Shown here: positions 49,143 through 61,123 of the stretch, piece after piece | Layout: each line of letters begins with the position of its first letter | How positions within the stretch are numbered: position 1 is the first letter of the stretch | Source of the DNA: Struthio camelus | Taxonomy: Eukaryota; Chordata; Aves; Struthioniformes; Struthionidae | Reading direction: 5' to 3' | Length of the DNA: 64,000 nucleotides | Assembly: GCF_040807025.1 (NCBI RefSeq) | Contig: NC_090942.1 | Coordinates: 67,226,911-67,290,910, forward strand | The notes under the pieces: model-generated | Databases searched by the model: none | Seen by the model: only the letters and a program-made list of their open reading frames with translations | What the model was told of the DNA's origin: nothing | Program-made: the position numbers and the translations under genes

Positions 49143-50940
49143 TTTTAGTAAATATAAATTTTATTCTTACCTAATGAAGAGCAATCCTAATATGACAGCG
49201 CACAAGAGAGAATAAGATTTTAGCTACTACATATGAAGGAGTATCAGCCGTGAAGGGACAGTTCTGGTGAATCATGGGCTACTCTTAGTCTCAGTGCAGA
49301 TCTACACGTACAGCACTTAGAAGTTTGCTCTCTGGCCATACATCCATCCATTTATCTCAGCCTCACAGGCCGGTGACTGCTGATGTACCTTTATGGCTGT
49401 AGGCGCTGACTGCCATCCTGAGGCTGAGTTCCCACATGGATGTCCCTAATGCCCCATGAGGGATCACCAGCTCATGCAGCAATCTTGACCTTAGAAAGTG
49501 CATGGATAGAGCCTCTCTCTTCATTAGTCACCGAAGTGACTCACTATTTAAATCATCTCAGGTCTCTGCCTCTCTGTAAAAAGTGATTAACACTGTCCCA
49601 AGGCTTCCAGAGTTACTGCAGTGACAGGCAGGCAGACATGCTCACATGGGTGCATGCAGAACAGGGTCACAAAAACCTCATTGATTTAGGAAACCTGGCT
49701 AAAAACCAAGCTTGAAAAGCTTGTTTTTCTGTTCCACTTAAAAGAATAAGAAAGATGATCTGGCTTGTTTCCATTACTTTAAGATCTTCGAGTGGGTTTC
49801 TGATTAGTGTATCAGAATTGCAACATGGAGTAACTTAGAAACTGCTTTGTTTTAGGTCAGGGCCCTGAAGTAAGCCCTGAAAATCTAGACGCTATAAGCA
49901 CTGACAAACCAGAGCCCAGGGTACTAGAGATATTAACAGTTGTTGTGTTTAATTTCACTTTGATTTAACTTCTCCATTGACATCCTCAACACACTGTCTC
50001 CTTCATTTCATCTTTCATCATCGTCTTGCACAAGCATGCTGCAGCATCTGTATATACAGCATATTTGCTCAAAACACTAACTCAGAAGAGGGGAGAAGAC
50101 AGGAAATAACGTTGATTTATAACAAATGGAAATAAAAAGGCATGTGGAAACCTCAGGGTACTGGACTATAGTTTCATTTGCAACATGAGCACCAATATTG
50201 CTTTTGTTTTCTTTACTGTCCTTGTAGCCATCTTTTGCCTTGTGATGAAACTCTGCTAATAATAAATGTTGATTTACAGTGGAAGTTGGCAAGGAAAGTT
50301 CTAACGAAATCCTTTTTTTTTGTCTCAGAGCTTGTCAGTTCATCATAAATATTCTAAGGAAAGCAGTCTGATTTCAGTGCATTTGTAGTAAGGCTATGTA
50401 TGAGAAATCCGCCTAATTACCTCCTAGTTTGTCTACTTTGCTCATCCACAGCCCATTACTGGGCAAACCTGAACTTCTAGGCTGTTAGCTCCTGACAGTC
50501 CATTACTGAGATAGTCTCAGAGCTTGAAGAACCTATTGACTCCTGATGCAGTCCACAAACACATGCTTTAGAAATATCTTTGTTGAATCAGTATCAAAAT
50601 ATTTCATATTTCACTCTTCTGAACATCATTTATTTTTTAACTTTTATTTTGGTTAAAAGTAAAAAAAAAATCCAAAAGCTCAGAATTTGAATGTAAGCAA
50701 ATTTATATCCCAAGCACCTGTTTTGCCATGTAAGGTAATTGTAGTGAGATTTCTCATTTTAGATGCACTTAGTGAGATGATTTTCAAATAAATGTTCTGA
50801 TTCTGGTAGCTCTGAAGCAGAGAGCTATTGCCCATGACTTGTTTCACTGTCTTTCACAAACTGCCGTCTGGTCCCTATCTGGCCAGTCTGTGATGCGATT
50901 CTGCAGAATTACTTGGTTTCAACCAGAAAATAGAATGCCC

Positions 50941-50956
50941 TTTTTTTTTTTTTTTT
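50941..50956. repeat. T16 homopolymer
   Basis: Uninterrupted run of 16 T in intron 3. No target-site duplication or repeat body is visible next to it. Confidence 0.9.
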
Positions 50957-51544
50957 AATCTGGGTAGGGAATGTTTGAAAGAAAAGTTGAGTAGAAAGCC
51001 TGGGGACTAAGACCGTATATCCCAGAGCTACTGCATCCTGAATAGTCCACCCAGTTGTGCTGCTGTGAATTGCTTTATGTTCCCTTTACTGGAGAAAAAA
51101 TAAAATGCGTGTGGTGACTCTTTTTTCCAATTTTTGATATGGTTATCCAATGCAATTACTATTTAAGCAAAAGTTTTGGCAACTAGGGGGAAGATGGCTA
51201 ATATGTCTGTAGTCCTACCACAGGCAATATACGTATTTGATTTAGTATATGGCACTTTAATTTTGTCCCACCAGCAAAAGGCTTTGCCCATCTGTTTCAA
51301 ACTGGGGAAATTTGTATAAGCTCAGAAAAGCAAACAGAAACAGAGAAGCTGAGAAAAGACATGACAACAAATACAACAAAGCTACCATCACGTTACTGAG
51401 ATAATCCATCAGGATATCCTCATCATCAGTAAAAGACATTCTAATTTTGCTTTGGCCTTCTTTAGGTCTTAGTACTTCATCTGCTGATGTTTTCCATTTT
51501 CTTGCAGCCTTCTTTCACTGTATCTTGTGTATCTGTACTTTTAG

Positions 51545-51683
51545 GAGCCCAGAAGGTGAGATGACTTTGGAGCGTGCAGTGAGCATACTGAAGAGTGAAA
51601 ATACACAGTCACCACCTAGGATTCTTGCTGCATTGACTTTCATACAGCATGAGTGTTACCAGAAAGCAGAAGCCAGAAGAAAG
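51545..51683 (+). CDS. PKP2: PKP2 coding exon 4 (start of the armadillo domain)
   Basis: 139 nt between the acceptor tacttttag and the donor gtaagg. It begins in phase 2 (completing a Gly) and ends in phase 0, covering residues about 341-387. It reads [11 protein letters not shown], then [20 protein letters not shown], matching the human [10 protein letters not shown] and FIQHECFQKSEARK of the first armadillo repeat. It is one codon longer than the 136-nt human exon, within the loop between the two helices ([10 protein letters not shown]). Confidence 0.96.
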
Positions 51684-51929
51684 GTAAGGAATTATTTTTA
51701 TGCCAGTTTCAATCAGGTAAAGCAAATAACACTGCATGCCAACGTGAAAAAAGACATTTCAAGAAACCTTGTAGGATACTGATGTTGAATATTTTCCCTA
51801 GACTGTGCTGATGCTTTTTGCTGCAAATTCATTTAAATCAGTGGAATGACACTGATCGATGCCAGCGAAAGACTGGTCTTTAGCATTTTGTAATAGGAAG
51901 CATGGAGATGTAGGGTAAGAAGGAAAATC

Positions 51930-52300
51930 CAGAGTTCATCCAGACCATCTGTAATTACAGATGTTTCTGAGCAGCTTTTTAAAAAGCACAACAATTAGGA
52001 TCCCACAAGATGGTAAAGGAACTATACTACCCTGTCCAATAAGGTGTAACTTAAGTCTTCCTTTTGTAATCTAAGTTAATTAGTTTCTGTTCTGTCTTGA
52101 TGAATATGGTGAAAAATGTCTGTTTCTGTCCTCCGTAAAATGATTTTTCATATGCTTTAGGGCAACTAAGTGTATATCCACTTAATCTGCTCTTTTCTAG
52201 GCTAAACAAACAAAAATCTTTCTGCCTTTACGCATAAGTCATGTAGTCTGAACTGAAGTCTTATCGGTTTAATTGCTCCCCTCTGTCATTTTTGACTGAT
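51930..52300 (-). mobile_element. Ancient CR1-like LINE remnant in PKP2 intron 4
   Basis: The words 'tgctcttttctaggctaaac', 'cataagtcatgtagtctgaa' and 'aattgctcccctctg' are arranged as in the antisense of the 3' ORF region of old CR1/L2-class LINEs ('tctaggctaaacaaccc...cataggtcatgttttc...'). It is heavily decayed, with no usable frame. The borders and the exact family are uncertain. Confidence 0.55.
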
Positions 52301-53223
52301 GTAGTTAACACCACTGGTACAGAAATAAGGGAAAGTTCTGGGAATATGGTGCAAAGTTATCTAAGCTTCAGGGCTTGCTAGGACTGCACAAATGCATTAA
52401 TGCAGAGGATAAATTAACCAAACTGGTAAGTCCCTTATGCCCTTTTGAGAAAATTATATCTGAAATACTCTCTTTTTCCTTTTCTTTAAATTTCAGTATA
52501 GGATAGAATTATGGTACTCTTGCTGGGCAGTTCTGTACGTTGATACGTGAGGTGGTTGTTTATTTTATTGTATCAAAGTTTCTTACATTTGCTTTGTTTC
52601 ATAATTTATGCTGTCTCAGCCTTATCTCAGCCTTATCTCCATGTGCAGTCTAGTGACAGTCCAACATCACTCAGTCCTTTGGTAGCTTTAACTTGCTCCA
52701 CAGTAGGTGAAAGCAGGGGGAAAAAAGCAAAAAAAAAAAATCACTGCTGTTTTGGAGAAAGCACTAGCATGACTGACAGCCTTAACTTCAATCTCAGGAC
52801 AGAGCTTCTGAATTGAACATTTGAAGATGGTTTAGGATGGTAACATCTCTCAGACAGCTTCTCTGAAAAACGGGTGGATGGGGAAAAGTTCAAACCAGAG
52901 CAGTCAGACTGAAGCCATTTTCTGTTTTTCTGTCCATCCCACACATCCTAGCTAAGTTTCTCTATTTGGTGCCTGTCAGACTTTTTCCTGTTGGTATTGT
53001 CTTGTCCCCTATGTAGCCTATCAACATGCATTCCTCTCTGTGTCTCCTAATGCTTTATTCCCTGTTACCTCATAGTCTGTGAGTCTAGTGGCTTTTTCTT
53101 GTGACCATGTGGTCTTACAGCGTTTTGGCAGATTTTGTCTGCCGATGAGAATTTAGGTCAACAGCTTTTGTAAATTCTCAGCATTTGGCTCCAAGTAGCA
53201 CCACTTTGTTTTACAAGAGCTAC

Positions 53224-53283
53224 AGATCACTTAAACTTAAAATTACCAACAGAAGATCACTTACACTTAAAATTGCCAACAGA
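53224..53283 (+). repeat. 30-bp tandem duplication
   Basis: Two adjacent 30-bp units starting agatcactta and ending ccaacaga differ at two positions. They lie in PKP2 intron 4. Confidence 0.95.
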
Positions 53284-54633
53284 AAGCCTGCATAACTGTT
53301 TAAAGAAAAAAAATTAAGGAAGCAGTGTCAAAAGTAACAAAGTAAGTCAGTGTGCCTTCAGAGAGTCCTATGTTCCATTTGCTTTAAGACAAATATTTCT
53401 GTAGTTCATTCTGTAAGAATCAAGATGATTGTTGAAAGCAGGGGGAATCAAGTCAGCAGTGTAGTAGCAAGAAACTACCTTTTATTCAACTGAATCAGAG
53501 GAAAGACAGGCAGGCAGCGTAATTTGACACAGCATGAAGGGCAAAAGATTTTGTTGCATTTCATTTCTTCCTTTTCCCAGCACCTGTTGGTCAGATTAAA
53601 TTCTTTTTATCATTAAGCTCTGGACTGCTCAAAACAGCTGTATCACATTTCTAAGTCTTTCATGTACTGTCAATTCTACACAAGGATGAGTTTGTCCACA
53701 AAACCATATGGCAATTTGAAATGCTAGAGGAAATCATCCTCAACTGGACATGAATGTCAGTTATTTTCTGTAGTAAACTCATTCCTAAAGAAGTCAAGTC
53801 TTATTTATACCACATCACAGCTCATACGGGATTCATCATTTGCCACAACATGTAGAACTTGGGAACTATTTGTTTCCCCACAGCTGCTGTGAAATAAAAA
53901 GTCCTTTTAATTCTTCATTCATTTGGGGCCAAAACCTTGTTTTCTAAAGAATTAGACGCTGAAGAGTACTGTCTTGTTAGGTGTGGGTAGTTCAGTAGTT
54001 AGCTACTTTGCAGTGTAGAATGATCTACATTTTGAAATATACATTTACTAGATTTTTCTCAGTATGCCACAGATAAGAAGTACTGACTAAAATGTATTCT
54101 TTTTTTAACACACATCCAACACAGGCACAGAAGTTAACAAAGAAAAATACTACCTTTAAACCAGATGCTAAGAAAAAGTAACAACTTGGCATATCAGGAA
54201 GACTTTACATCCATAAATCTCAACGCAGCTTATACATGTTCCAGAGTTAAATCTCAAGTATCACCAGAGTTGCACCATTACTGTCCTGTTTTACCAACAT
54301 AAAAGCTAAAATACAGAGCAATTGAATGTCTTGTCAGAGAGTACAAATCTGTGGCAGAGCTGTAACAGATCCAGTTTCATTCCCTCACATTTAATTATTA
54401 AAATGTGATGTCTCCCTCAGTTATGGATTTTAACTGTGAGTCATATGAAAACCTAGAAGTTACAGTCATGTCAGATTGATGATCTGTGCTTCATGTTTTT
54501 CAAATAGGAGCAAATGAAAAACGTCCTTACAGGTTTGGGTTAAGGTTATTGTTTTTGTTTTAGGTTCTTTTGTTTTTGAAGTTTGTCATTTTCAATATCT
54601 AGTTGTTCTCTGCTCTGTTTTGTCTCCTCACAG

Positions 54634-54841
54634 GTTTTCTCACTTGGTGGTATTCCCAAACTTTTACAGCTTCTTGACATTCAGAATGAGGACATTCAGC
54701 GAGCAGCATGTGGTGCTCTGAGAAACTTGGTATTTGAGGACAATGACAACAAGCTGGAAGTGTCAGAGCAGAAAGGGATCCCCCTGTTGCTCCGTGTACT
54801 CCGAAACACCAGGGATATAGAGACTAAAAAACAAATAACAG
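54634..54841 (+). CDS. PKP2: PKP2 coding exon 5 (armadillo repeats)
   Basis: 208 nt, identical in length to human exon 5, entering in phase 0 and leaving in phase 1 (residues 388 to about 457). It reads [20 protein letters not shown], then [18 protein letters not shown], nearly identical to the human armadillo repeat, and ends ETKKQITG. The acceptor is good (tctcctcacag). The donor is g|gtagtg, weaker than the others, with T instead of the usual A/G context at +5/+6. In humans the same donor is followed by either exon 6 or exon 7, and the weak donor may be an old feature of this junction. Confidence 0.97.
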
Positions 54842-57800
54842 GTAGTGTTCTCTGTGCTTGCAAGCATGAAGTGCTGCAGGTAGTGCACAAGCTTTCTATG
54901 TGAGGTGCCTGATTGTTTACTTAGGCCAATGTTTAGTGACTAAGAACAATGACTCGAAAGGGCATTGTTACCTATTTTAAGCTCTTCCTTTAGGTGAAAT
55001 TCCAAGGTTCTTCCAGTCTGTTTTTAGGATAGCAAGAAGAGACTAGGCATTGCAACTTCCTCTCTTAAAGCTTCTTCAGAAATGACATGTGTGCGTGTGT
55101 TTGCAGGGAGCTCAAAGTCCTTGATATTCCAGAAAAGAAAGTGAGAGTTCAAATAGCAAATCCTTTAGAACCATTCAGATGAGTACTGATCCGAGCAGTA
55201 CCAGAGGTGGCTGGGACCATGATTAACGCCCACTACTTCCACAGCAGCTCAGCCCTCATTTTTTGACACTGTGCTGTCAGCGGAGTTATGCTGCTGATAG
55301 CACCTTGTAGGAGACTGCATCGGATCTGTCCCCAAGAACTTTCAGATGCTGGGGATGGAAGGTAGGTGCTGTACTCTCAACAAACCCTACAGCCACAAAT
55401 ATCTGCTTTGAGCCATCTCAATCCTAGCTGTTTACATCCCAGAATCTACCTTCTCAGATCTGTGACAAACAAAGCACTGCAGCAAGGACACCGTGCTTCC
55501 TTTCTGCGTGCAAGGGAGAGAGCTCCTCTGAGGACATCCACTTGATAAAGATCATATGGTACTTGATTATAAAGATCATATCAATGGTGCAGCTTGCATT
55601 CTTGATTAGTCTTTGCAGACATTACCTTCTCACCCTTTTTGTTCCAGTTTCCCTGAGGGAGAATAGTTAAAATGAGTATGACCCGTTGTGATTTGGAAGG
55701 AAGAGGCTTTGGATCAGAAGCCCTATGTTATGCCTCTTGTTGTACATCTGCATAGCAGAAGAAAGGGCGGGAGGAAATGGCCACCATTTCTTACAAAGAA
55801 ACCTGTGATTACTGCGCTGTTGGCTTTGCAATAGGCAACAAAAGAGTTTGCCAGCCCCTGCCTCCCTTTGCTTCTGTTTGGCCATAGAGCATCTCTAGGA
55901 AGTCAGCCACCAGTGACCCATATTTATTTTAGTTAGCATGCAGAGGAAGAGTAGGCTTACATTTCACAAACTGAAGAAAACATAATGAGCAAACGAATGA
56001 GGCTTTATTTCAAGTGGTCTTTAAAGACATCAGATTAAAATAACAGTGCTTTAAAGGATATAGGTGTCAAACAGCCCTGCCTTAAAGCAAAGGCATGTTG
56101 AGACCTTCTGTAATTCTGCATTCTTTTGAGTATTTGAAATACTGTGCTTCGGAAGCCAGGGAACAAAGCTTTGTATTGTTGACTCTTTTGGCTCAGTTCA
56201 GCAGCCCTGTAACATTAAAATGTCTTAAAGTCTTTCACATTCAGCCGATGCAAAATTGAGTCATATGATAAGTTATTGTATAATGCGTTCTCTCTTGTGC
56301 ATTTACACATCAGTGACAGAAGTAGTGAAAACAGTGGCAAGGTAGCCAAAAAGCCTGTGCTTTTGCTAGCAGTTTCATCATTTCTGACAAGAGCTTTGAC
56401 TCTTTCAGGAGAAGGGCTCATACAGATACAGGTATTGTGAGTATATCTGTGTTCTGCTTCACCAGCCTGAAAGTGGATGCAGGGACACCTTCTTTCTGCA
56501 GTTACTGGTGTCATTGAACGTGAATATTTGCTTCAAAAACATGCAACACACCAACCAAATATATAAACAGTAATGAATAGTATGTTGTCATTTGCATAAA
56601 ACAAAATATTCTGATAAACTTTCACAGCTATCAGCTGCAAGGGATCGCTTTAAAAATACAAGAAAAGAAAAGAAAAGCATTGCACTTTGTTCGAGATAAA
56701 ATGTGCAGTCAAGAAGTATGCTAAGTCCCATGGTGAAAATGGTACTAGGAGAGATGTTTACCACCACCTGAGGAATGCTTCCCACTCCTTAGCAAGCTGC
56801 AAGGAGCCCACAGGGCAGAGGACAGCCAGGTTGAATGAATTTCTCTGAGAATATTAACCTTACTTCCAGCCCCTTTTTTCCCAGCCCACACTTAAAAGGC
56901 AGGCAAGGAGCAGGCTGCAGGCAGGGAGCAGGCTGCAGACAAGAAGTAGACAGTGGCTATATAGCATATGCTTACTAATGTCAGTATTTCCAGATGATCT
57001 TGACTTGTATAGTGATAACTGGCAAGCCCTGGAATCACTGCCACGTGCGGATTGACTGGATGTAGCCAGAGAAGGGCTGTGTCATAATGCCTTTCCAAGC
57101 AGAGTGCAAACCTCTGTGTGCCTCTCTACTAGGATGGTTGGACCACACTGAGCTGAAGTCTAATCTGTTTGTAGATAGATGAGTGGTGTTTTGTCTCTGT
57201 CCCACATGGCAGACCTGTTGCATCAGTTTTACTGGATGGTTTTACTGATGGCATCAGTTTTACTGATGGCTCACCTACAAGTTTTTTTTCCTTTTTTTTT
57301 TCCTTTAGCTTCCTACAGGACTAGTGGAATAACTGTCTTACCATATCATACTTATTGCTTGCCTACTTTATGACTGTAAATTAGAAATTTCCATATGTGT
57401 GATATGGTAATTAGCTGAATGTCTTCCCCAGTAAGGGATCACCAAAATAATATTGGTACGTGATAATACCACACTGAATTACTGTGAAGGTGAGAGACAC
57501 TTGTCTAAGGGTCAAAAGCATCCTTAAGAAAGATGTTTAAGCCCAACAGAGGCAAGCTTTTTGTTTTTACTGCTGTGTAGAAAGCATGGTGCCAAGTGTT
57601 CTACCTGAGAAAAATACATGAAGATAAGGAAATTGTTGAAGAGAAGGAAATTAAAACTCTTAAGATACAGAAGTCTTCTCATACAGTACTTCACTACTTG
57701 TTGGAAATATGATCTAATAGTTGTGCACATGAGAAAAGCACATCTCAGCCTTAGAAGCTTATCTTTAAGGTCACTGGCTATTAGTGCCAGCAGTGTAAAT

Positions 57801-60800
57801 ACAGGCAAACTCCTGCCAGGTCTGGCAATACTAAGCCATATTAACAGACCGTCATGCGTGGTATATCTCAAAACATATTTTGAAGGCCAGTATTCTCTTC
57901 TGACCTGTTCTACTGACCCTCCCTCCCCTTTCTGTCTTTCTCAGTGTGCAGAGAGGAACTAAAAACTCTCGCGAGTAACAGAAAAGTAGAGAAAATGTCT
58001 CCCAAAATAAAAAATGTGACTCTCTCATGTTGATTTCACCACCACATAAGAACGTGCTCTTCCCTTTGTACATGCTCTCCTATGCACACCAGAAATGCAG
58101 ATGCAGGCAAACGCTTAGGGTGAGGAATACAATCTGAGCGCTGTCATGCAGTGCCTTGTATCATTCTGTGGAAGGAGTAAAAGCAATGAAAAAGTATGGG
58201 GAAAAATGCTAATTAGAGCAAGTGCTTTTTCCTACCGCACAATCTGTGCATCTCAGCAGCACACACAAAAAGCACCAAACCAGTACCCCCGCCAAAGTGT
58301 CTGGGTGCTTAGTACTGTGCTTTGGAAGCTGCCCTCGACCAGTTTACCTAATGCCCACATTCAGAAAATAGCTGTGAGGTTTCTCTGTGCAATTTCTGTG
58401 CTCATATGACCTTCTCTTAGGGTGGTTAAAACCTCCTCGAGATCACATTGACTGAATTTGCTAGCTTCATAAAATCACTGATAGAACTAAATAAAAGGAA
58501 CCATAGACTCTGTCCTTTGTGTGACATACATACAAAAAAACCTCTTGCAAATCTTTTGAGGAAAGGAGTGGGGTTACTACTGAACCACAGGAGAGAATGT
58601 CACTTTGAGACAGTGCAGGAGCCAAGGCAGGAGTGGCATTTTTTTAGTGTTTAGTGAGCACACTAAGGAACAGAAAGTAAAGTGGCTGTGGCATGAAAAA
58701 CAAAAAAAGCATAGCCTTTGAAGGTAAGCCAGATGAGCCTCCAGGGAGTATCCAACCTCTTGATCTTGTTATCATGCAGCATAAATCTAAGAAATGAAAG
58801 AAAATTCTTCCTGGAGGGAAGATTACAGCACAAACAGAGAGAACTGTCATAGAAATAAATGTACATTTATAAGGACACCTCGCCCATTTTCACAAATAAC
58901 CATCTAAGGGAAAAATATGCCACTGTAAATATGTGATAGTGTATAGCTACAAGGAAAGACCCCACTCCTAAAGACATTTTTTAATATGAATAAATTTATT
59001 CACATACACAGTGCCACTAAGAGAAACCTTATGACCCTGGTGTGCTTGTGCTTGTGAGTGAAGGTAGGATTTACGTGGGAAAATTTATAATGTGTGCAAC
59101 TTCTCAAATTCTGTCTTGACAATTCTGACTTCTCTTCTAGGTATCTGTCTGTAACTCAGAATGCACTTGATTTCTTTGTGCCCGTGCATTTGTGCTGCTC
59201 TGTCATAACACGTTTCCCTTACCAGTGTTTCTAATTGCCTATAAGCCCTACTTATTCTTCAGGGCAATACATTCTTCGTTTTTTCCCGTAATTCAGAGAT
59301 TATGGAGTTGCTCCCAGGAGAAGAAATAAGCTTATTTTGGCTGACTTGTGTTTTGATTTTACTATCGCTCATAATAGCAATAATAAAATACAAAGTGTAA
59401 GGAGATGCAAAAGAAACATTTTTGTTGTGAACTGATGAAAGGAACATTCCCCCATATTCTGCTAGAGTTTGGAGGAGGAGGTCTTTGAAACTTAGAACAG
59501 CAAGCTGGGGAAACAATAAATGCCTTTGTGGTGAAAGGCAGAAATGCATGTCTTTTGCCAGAAAACTTTTTTTTTAAAGATTTATGTCATCTGTTGAAAC
59601 AGAGCACGAGCAAAATTACTCAGTTATACAAAATTATATTTGAAATTTGTTTAAATGTTTGGAGACTGTGAGCAGACAAGGTGTGTAGTGTATCCCCTTA
59701 ATGACTTATATGTTCACAAATGGCTGGACAATAACAGCCTAGCAATGATTACAATTTTTTCACTCCTGTGAGGAATTTTGCTATCAAGTGTTAGAGAAAC
59801 CTGAAAGCGGGCATCTTTCATCAAGTTGCCTGCAAGTTTATTCTCCAGCACATTGGTCTTAACTTGGTACCTGGAAGTGCACGTAGTCCTAACTGGTATC
59901 TAGAAGGGATGAATTTATCTCTGTAAATGTGTCCAATGATCATCGGCATCAAGTGTTCTTAGCTCTGGTTTAACTTCATTACTTTGGTAATTGAGAAGAT
60001 GATTGCTGCAAAATTGCAAGTTGGCAATGCACGTGCAGAGCTATAGGAGACTGCACTTGACAGTAGGGCATTACATTGACTATACAGAGATCTGACTTTA
60101 ATTACATGGATAAGTGTACACTTTTTTCCCCATTTCCACATCTTCAGCTCAAAGTCCTGTCATGCAGGAAAAATTCCCTCAGAGTTGCAACACACTGGAG
60201 TGAATGTAGAAACGCATCTCCCTGTGTCAACCAACTAACTGCATCCTCAGCAGTGGGAGTTTTTGGTTAGGAAATACTTTCTTTGTAAACCTGTCACAGC
60301 TGAAGGACATATGGTCAAAATGACAATAATAAATGATGCAATAGTAAACATACAAAAAGTTATTTGTTTCTCTTTTCAGTATTAAGATCCACCTTGTACT
60401 GTGCCCTCCAGTCACAAAAGTATGTCCAAAGGCTCTGTCATTTACCCACAGTATCAGAGGGAGTTGCGAGGGAAGACGCAGGAAACAGGTTCCTTATGTA
60501 TATGTTTCATTTTCCTCCTTTTTCGTTTTCCCTTGAGGGAGGATACATCAATCAGTAGGCACCAGTTTCAAACTTCTATGATGTTCAATACAAGAAGTTC
60601 TACCTCTGACCCACTTTCAGGCATAGAAACTTCACAGTGTGGCTCAGATTCTTTTGACTGTCATTTTAGTGTCCTTTTGACATACTTTTTACAGCTAATT
60701 ACAGTAGCTCAGGATAAAGGAAGAGCAGTATTGTTCATTTAGTCCATTTACGACTCAATGCCAAAATGCTTATCTCGTTAGAGAAAGCAAGAAAAAAGCT

Positions 60801-60945
60801 TCCAGAACTCATGTGCAATCACACGTGGTGTGGTATCATGTGGTGACAGGCTTCTTCACTCATTAGCTTCAAGGAGTTTGAGATTAGGTCTTTCACACTG
60901 TGGGGGAGTCTTTTTGTCACTCTGATTTAATTTTGGATATTGCAG
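54842..60945 (+). other. PKP2: PKP2 intron 5 (no counterpart of human exon 6)
   Basis: Donor gtagtg, acceptor ggatattgcag. Human PKP2 has an alternatively included 132-nt exon 6 between the equivalents of the flanking exons, encoding 44 residues of Alu origin (isoform 2b). I found no segment of that kind here, as expected since Alu elements are restricted to primates. The intron contains an 18-bp tandem duplication (56,902-56,937), an (AAAAG)n-like patch near 56,660-56,678 and a 31-bp near-repeat at 57,221-57,270. No transposon was recognised with confidence. Confidence 0.85.
56902..56937 (+). repeat. 18-bp tandem duplication
   Basis: Two adjacent units, ggcaaggagcaggctgca and ggcagggagcaggctgca, differ by one base; a degraded third unit follows. 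Confidence 0.9.
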
Positions 60946-61123
60946 GTTTGTTGTGGAATTTGTCCTCCAATGACCAACTGAAGCATCTATTGATTAGAGA
61001 AGCCCTACAGACACTGACAGAAACTGTTCTCATTCCGTACTCCGGCTGGCCAGATAGAGATTACCCAAAGTCAACTGTCTTACCTGACCCTGATATCTTC
61101 TACAATGCCACAGGATGCCTGAG
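60946..61123 (+). CDS. PKP2: PKP2 coding exon equivalent to human exon 7 (armadillo repeats)
   Basis: 178 nt, the same as human exon 7, entering in phase 1 and leaving in phase 2 after residue 515 with two bases of an Arg codon. It reads [20 protein letters not shown], then [14 protein letters not shown] and [11 protein letters not shown]. The human protein has [20 protein letters not shown], the GWPEGDYPK loop and DIFYNVTGCLR. The acceptor is ggatattgcag and the donor gtgagc. The fit to the end of exon 5 ([11 protein letters not shown]) is exactly that of the human short isoform 2a. Confidence 0.97.

Larger units (their letters stand above)
45985..51544 (+). other. PKP2: PKP2 intron 3
   Basis: Donor gtaagc, acceptor tgtacttttag. 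It contains an (ATT)n microsatellite at 49,104-49,140 and a T16 run at 50,941-50,956. The block 49,250-49,700 is GC-richer and may be an old repeat that I cannot name. No extra exon was recognised. Confidence 0.9.
51684..54633 (+). other. PKP2: PKP2 intron 4
   Basis: Donor gtaagg, acceptor tgtctcctcacag. It holds an ancient CR1-like fragment (about 51,930-52,300) and a 30-bp tandem duplication (53,224-53,283). No extra exon was recognised. Confidence 0.9.
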
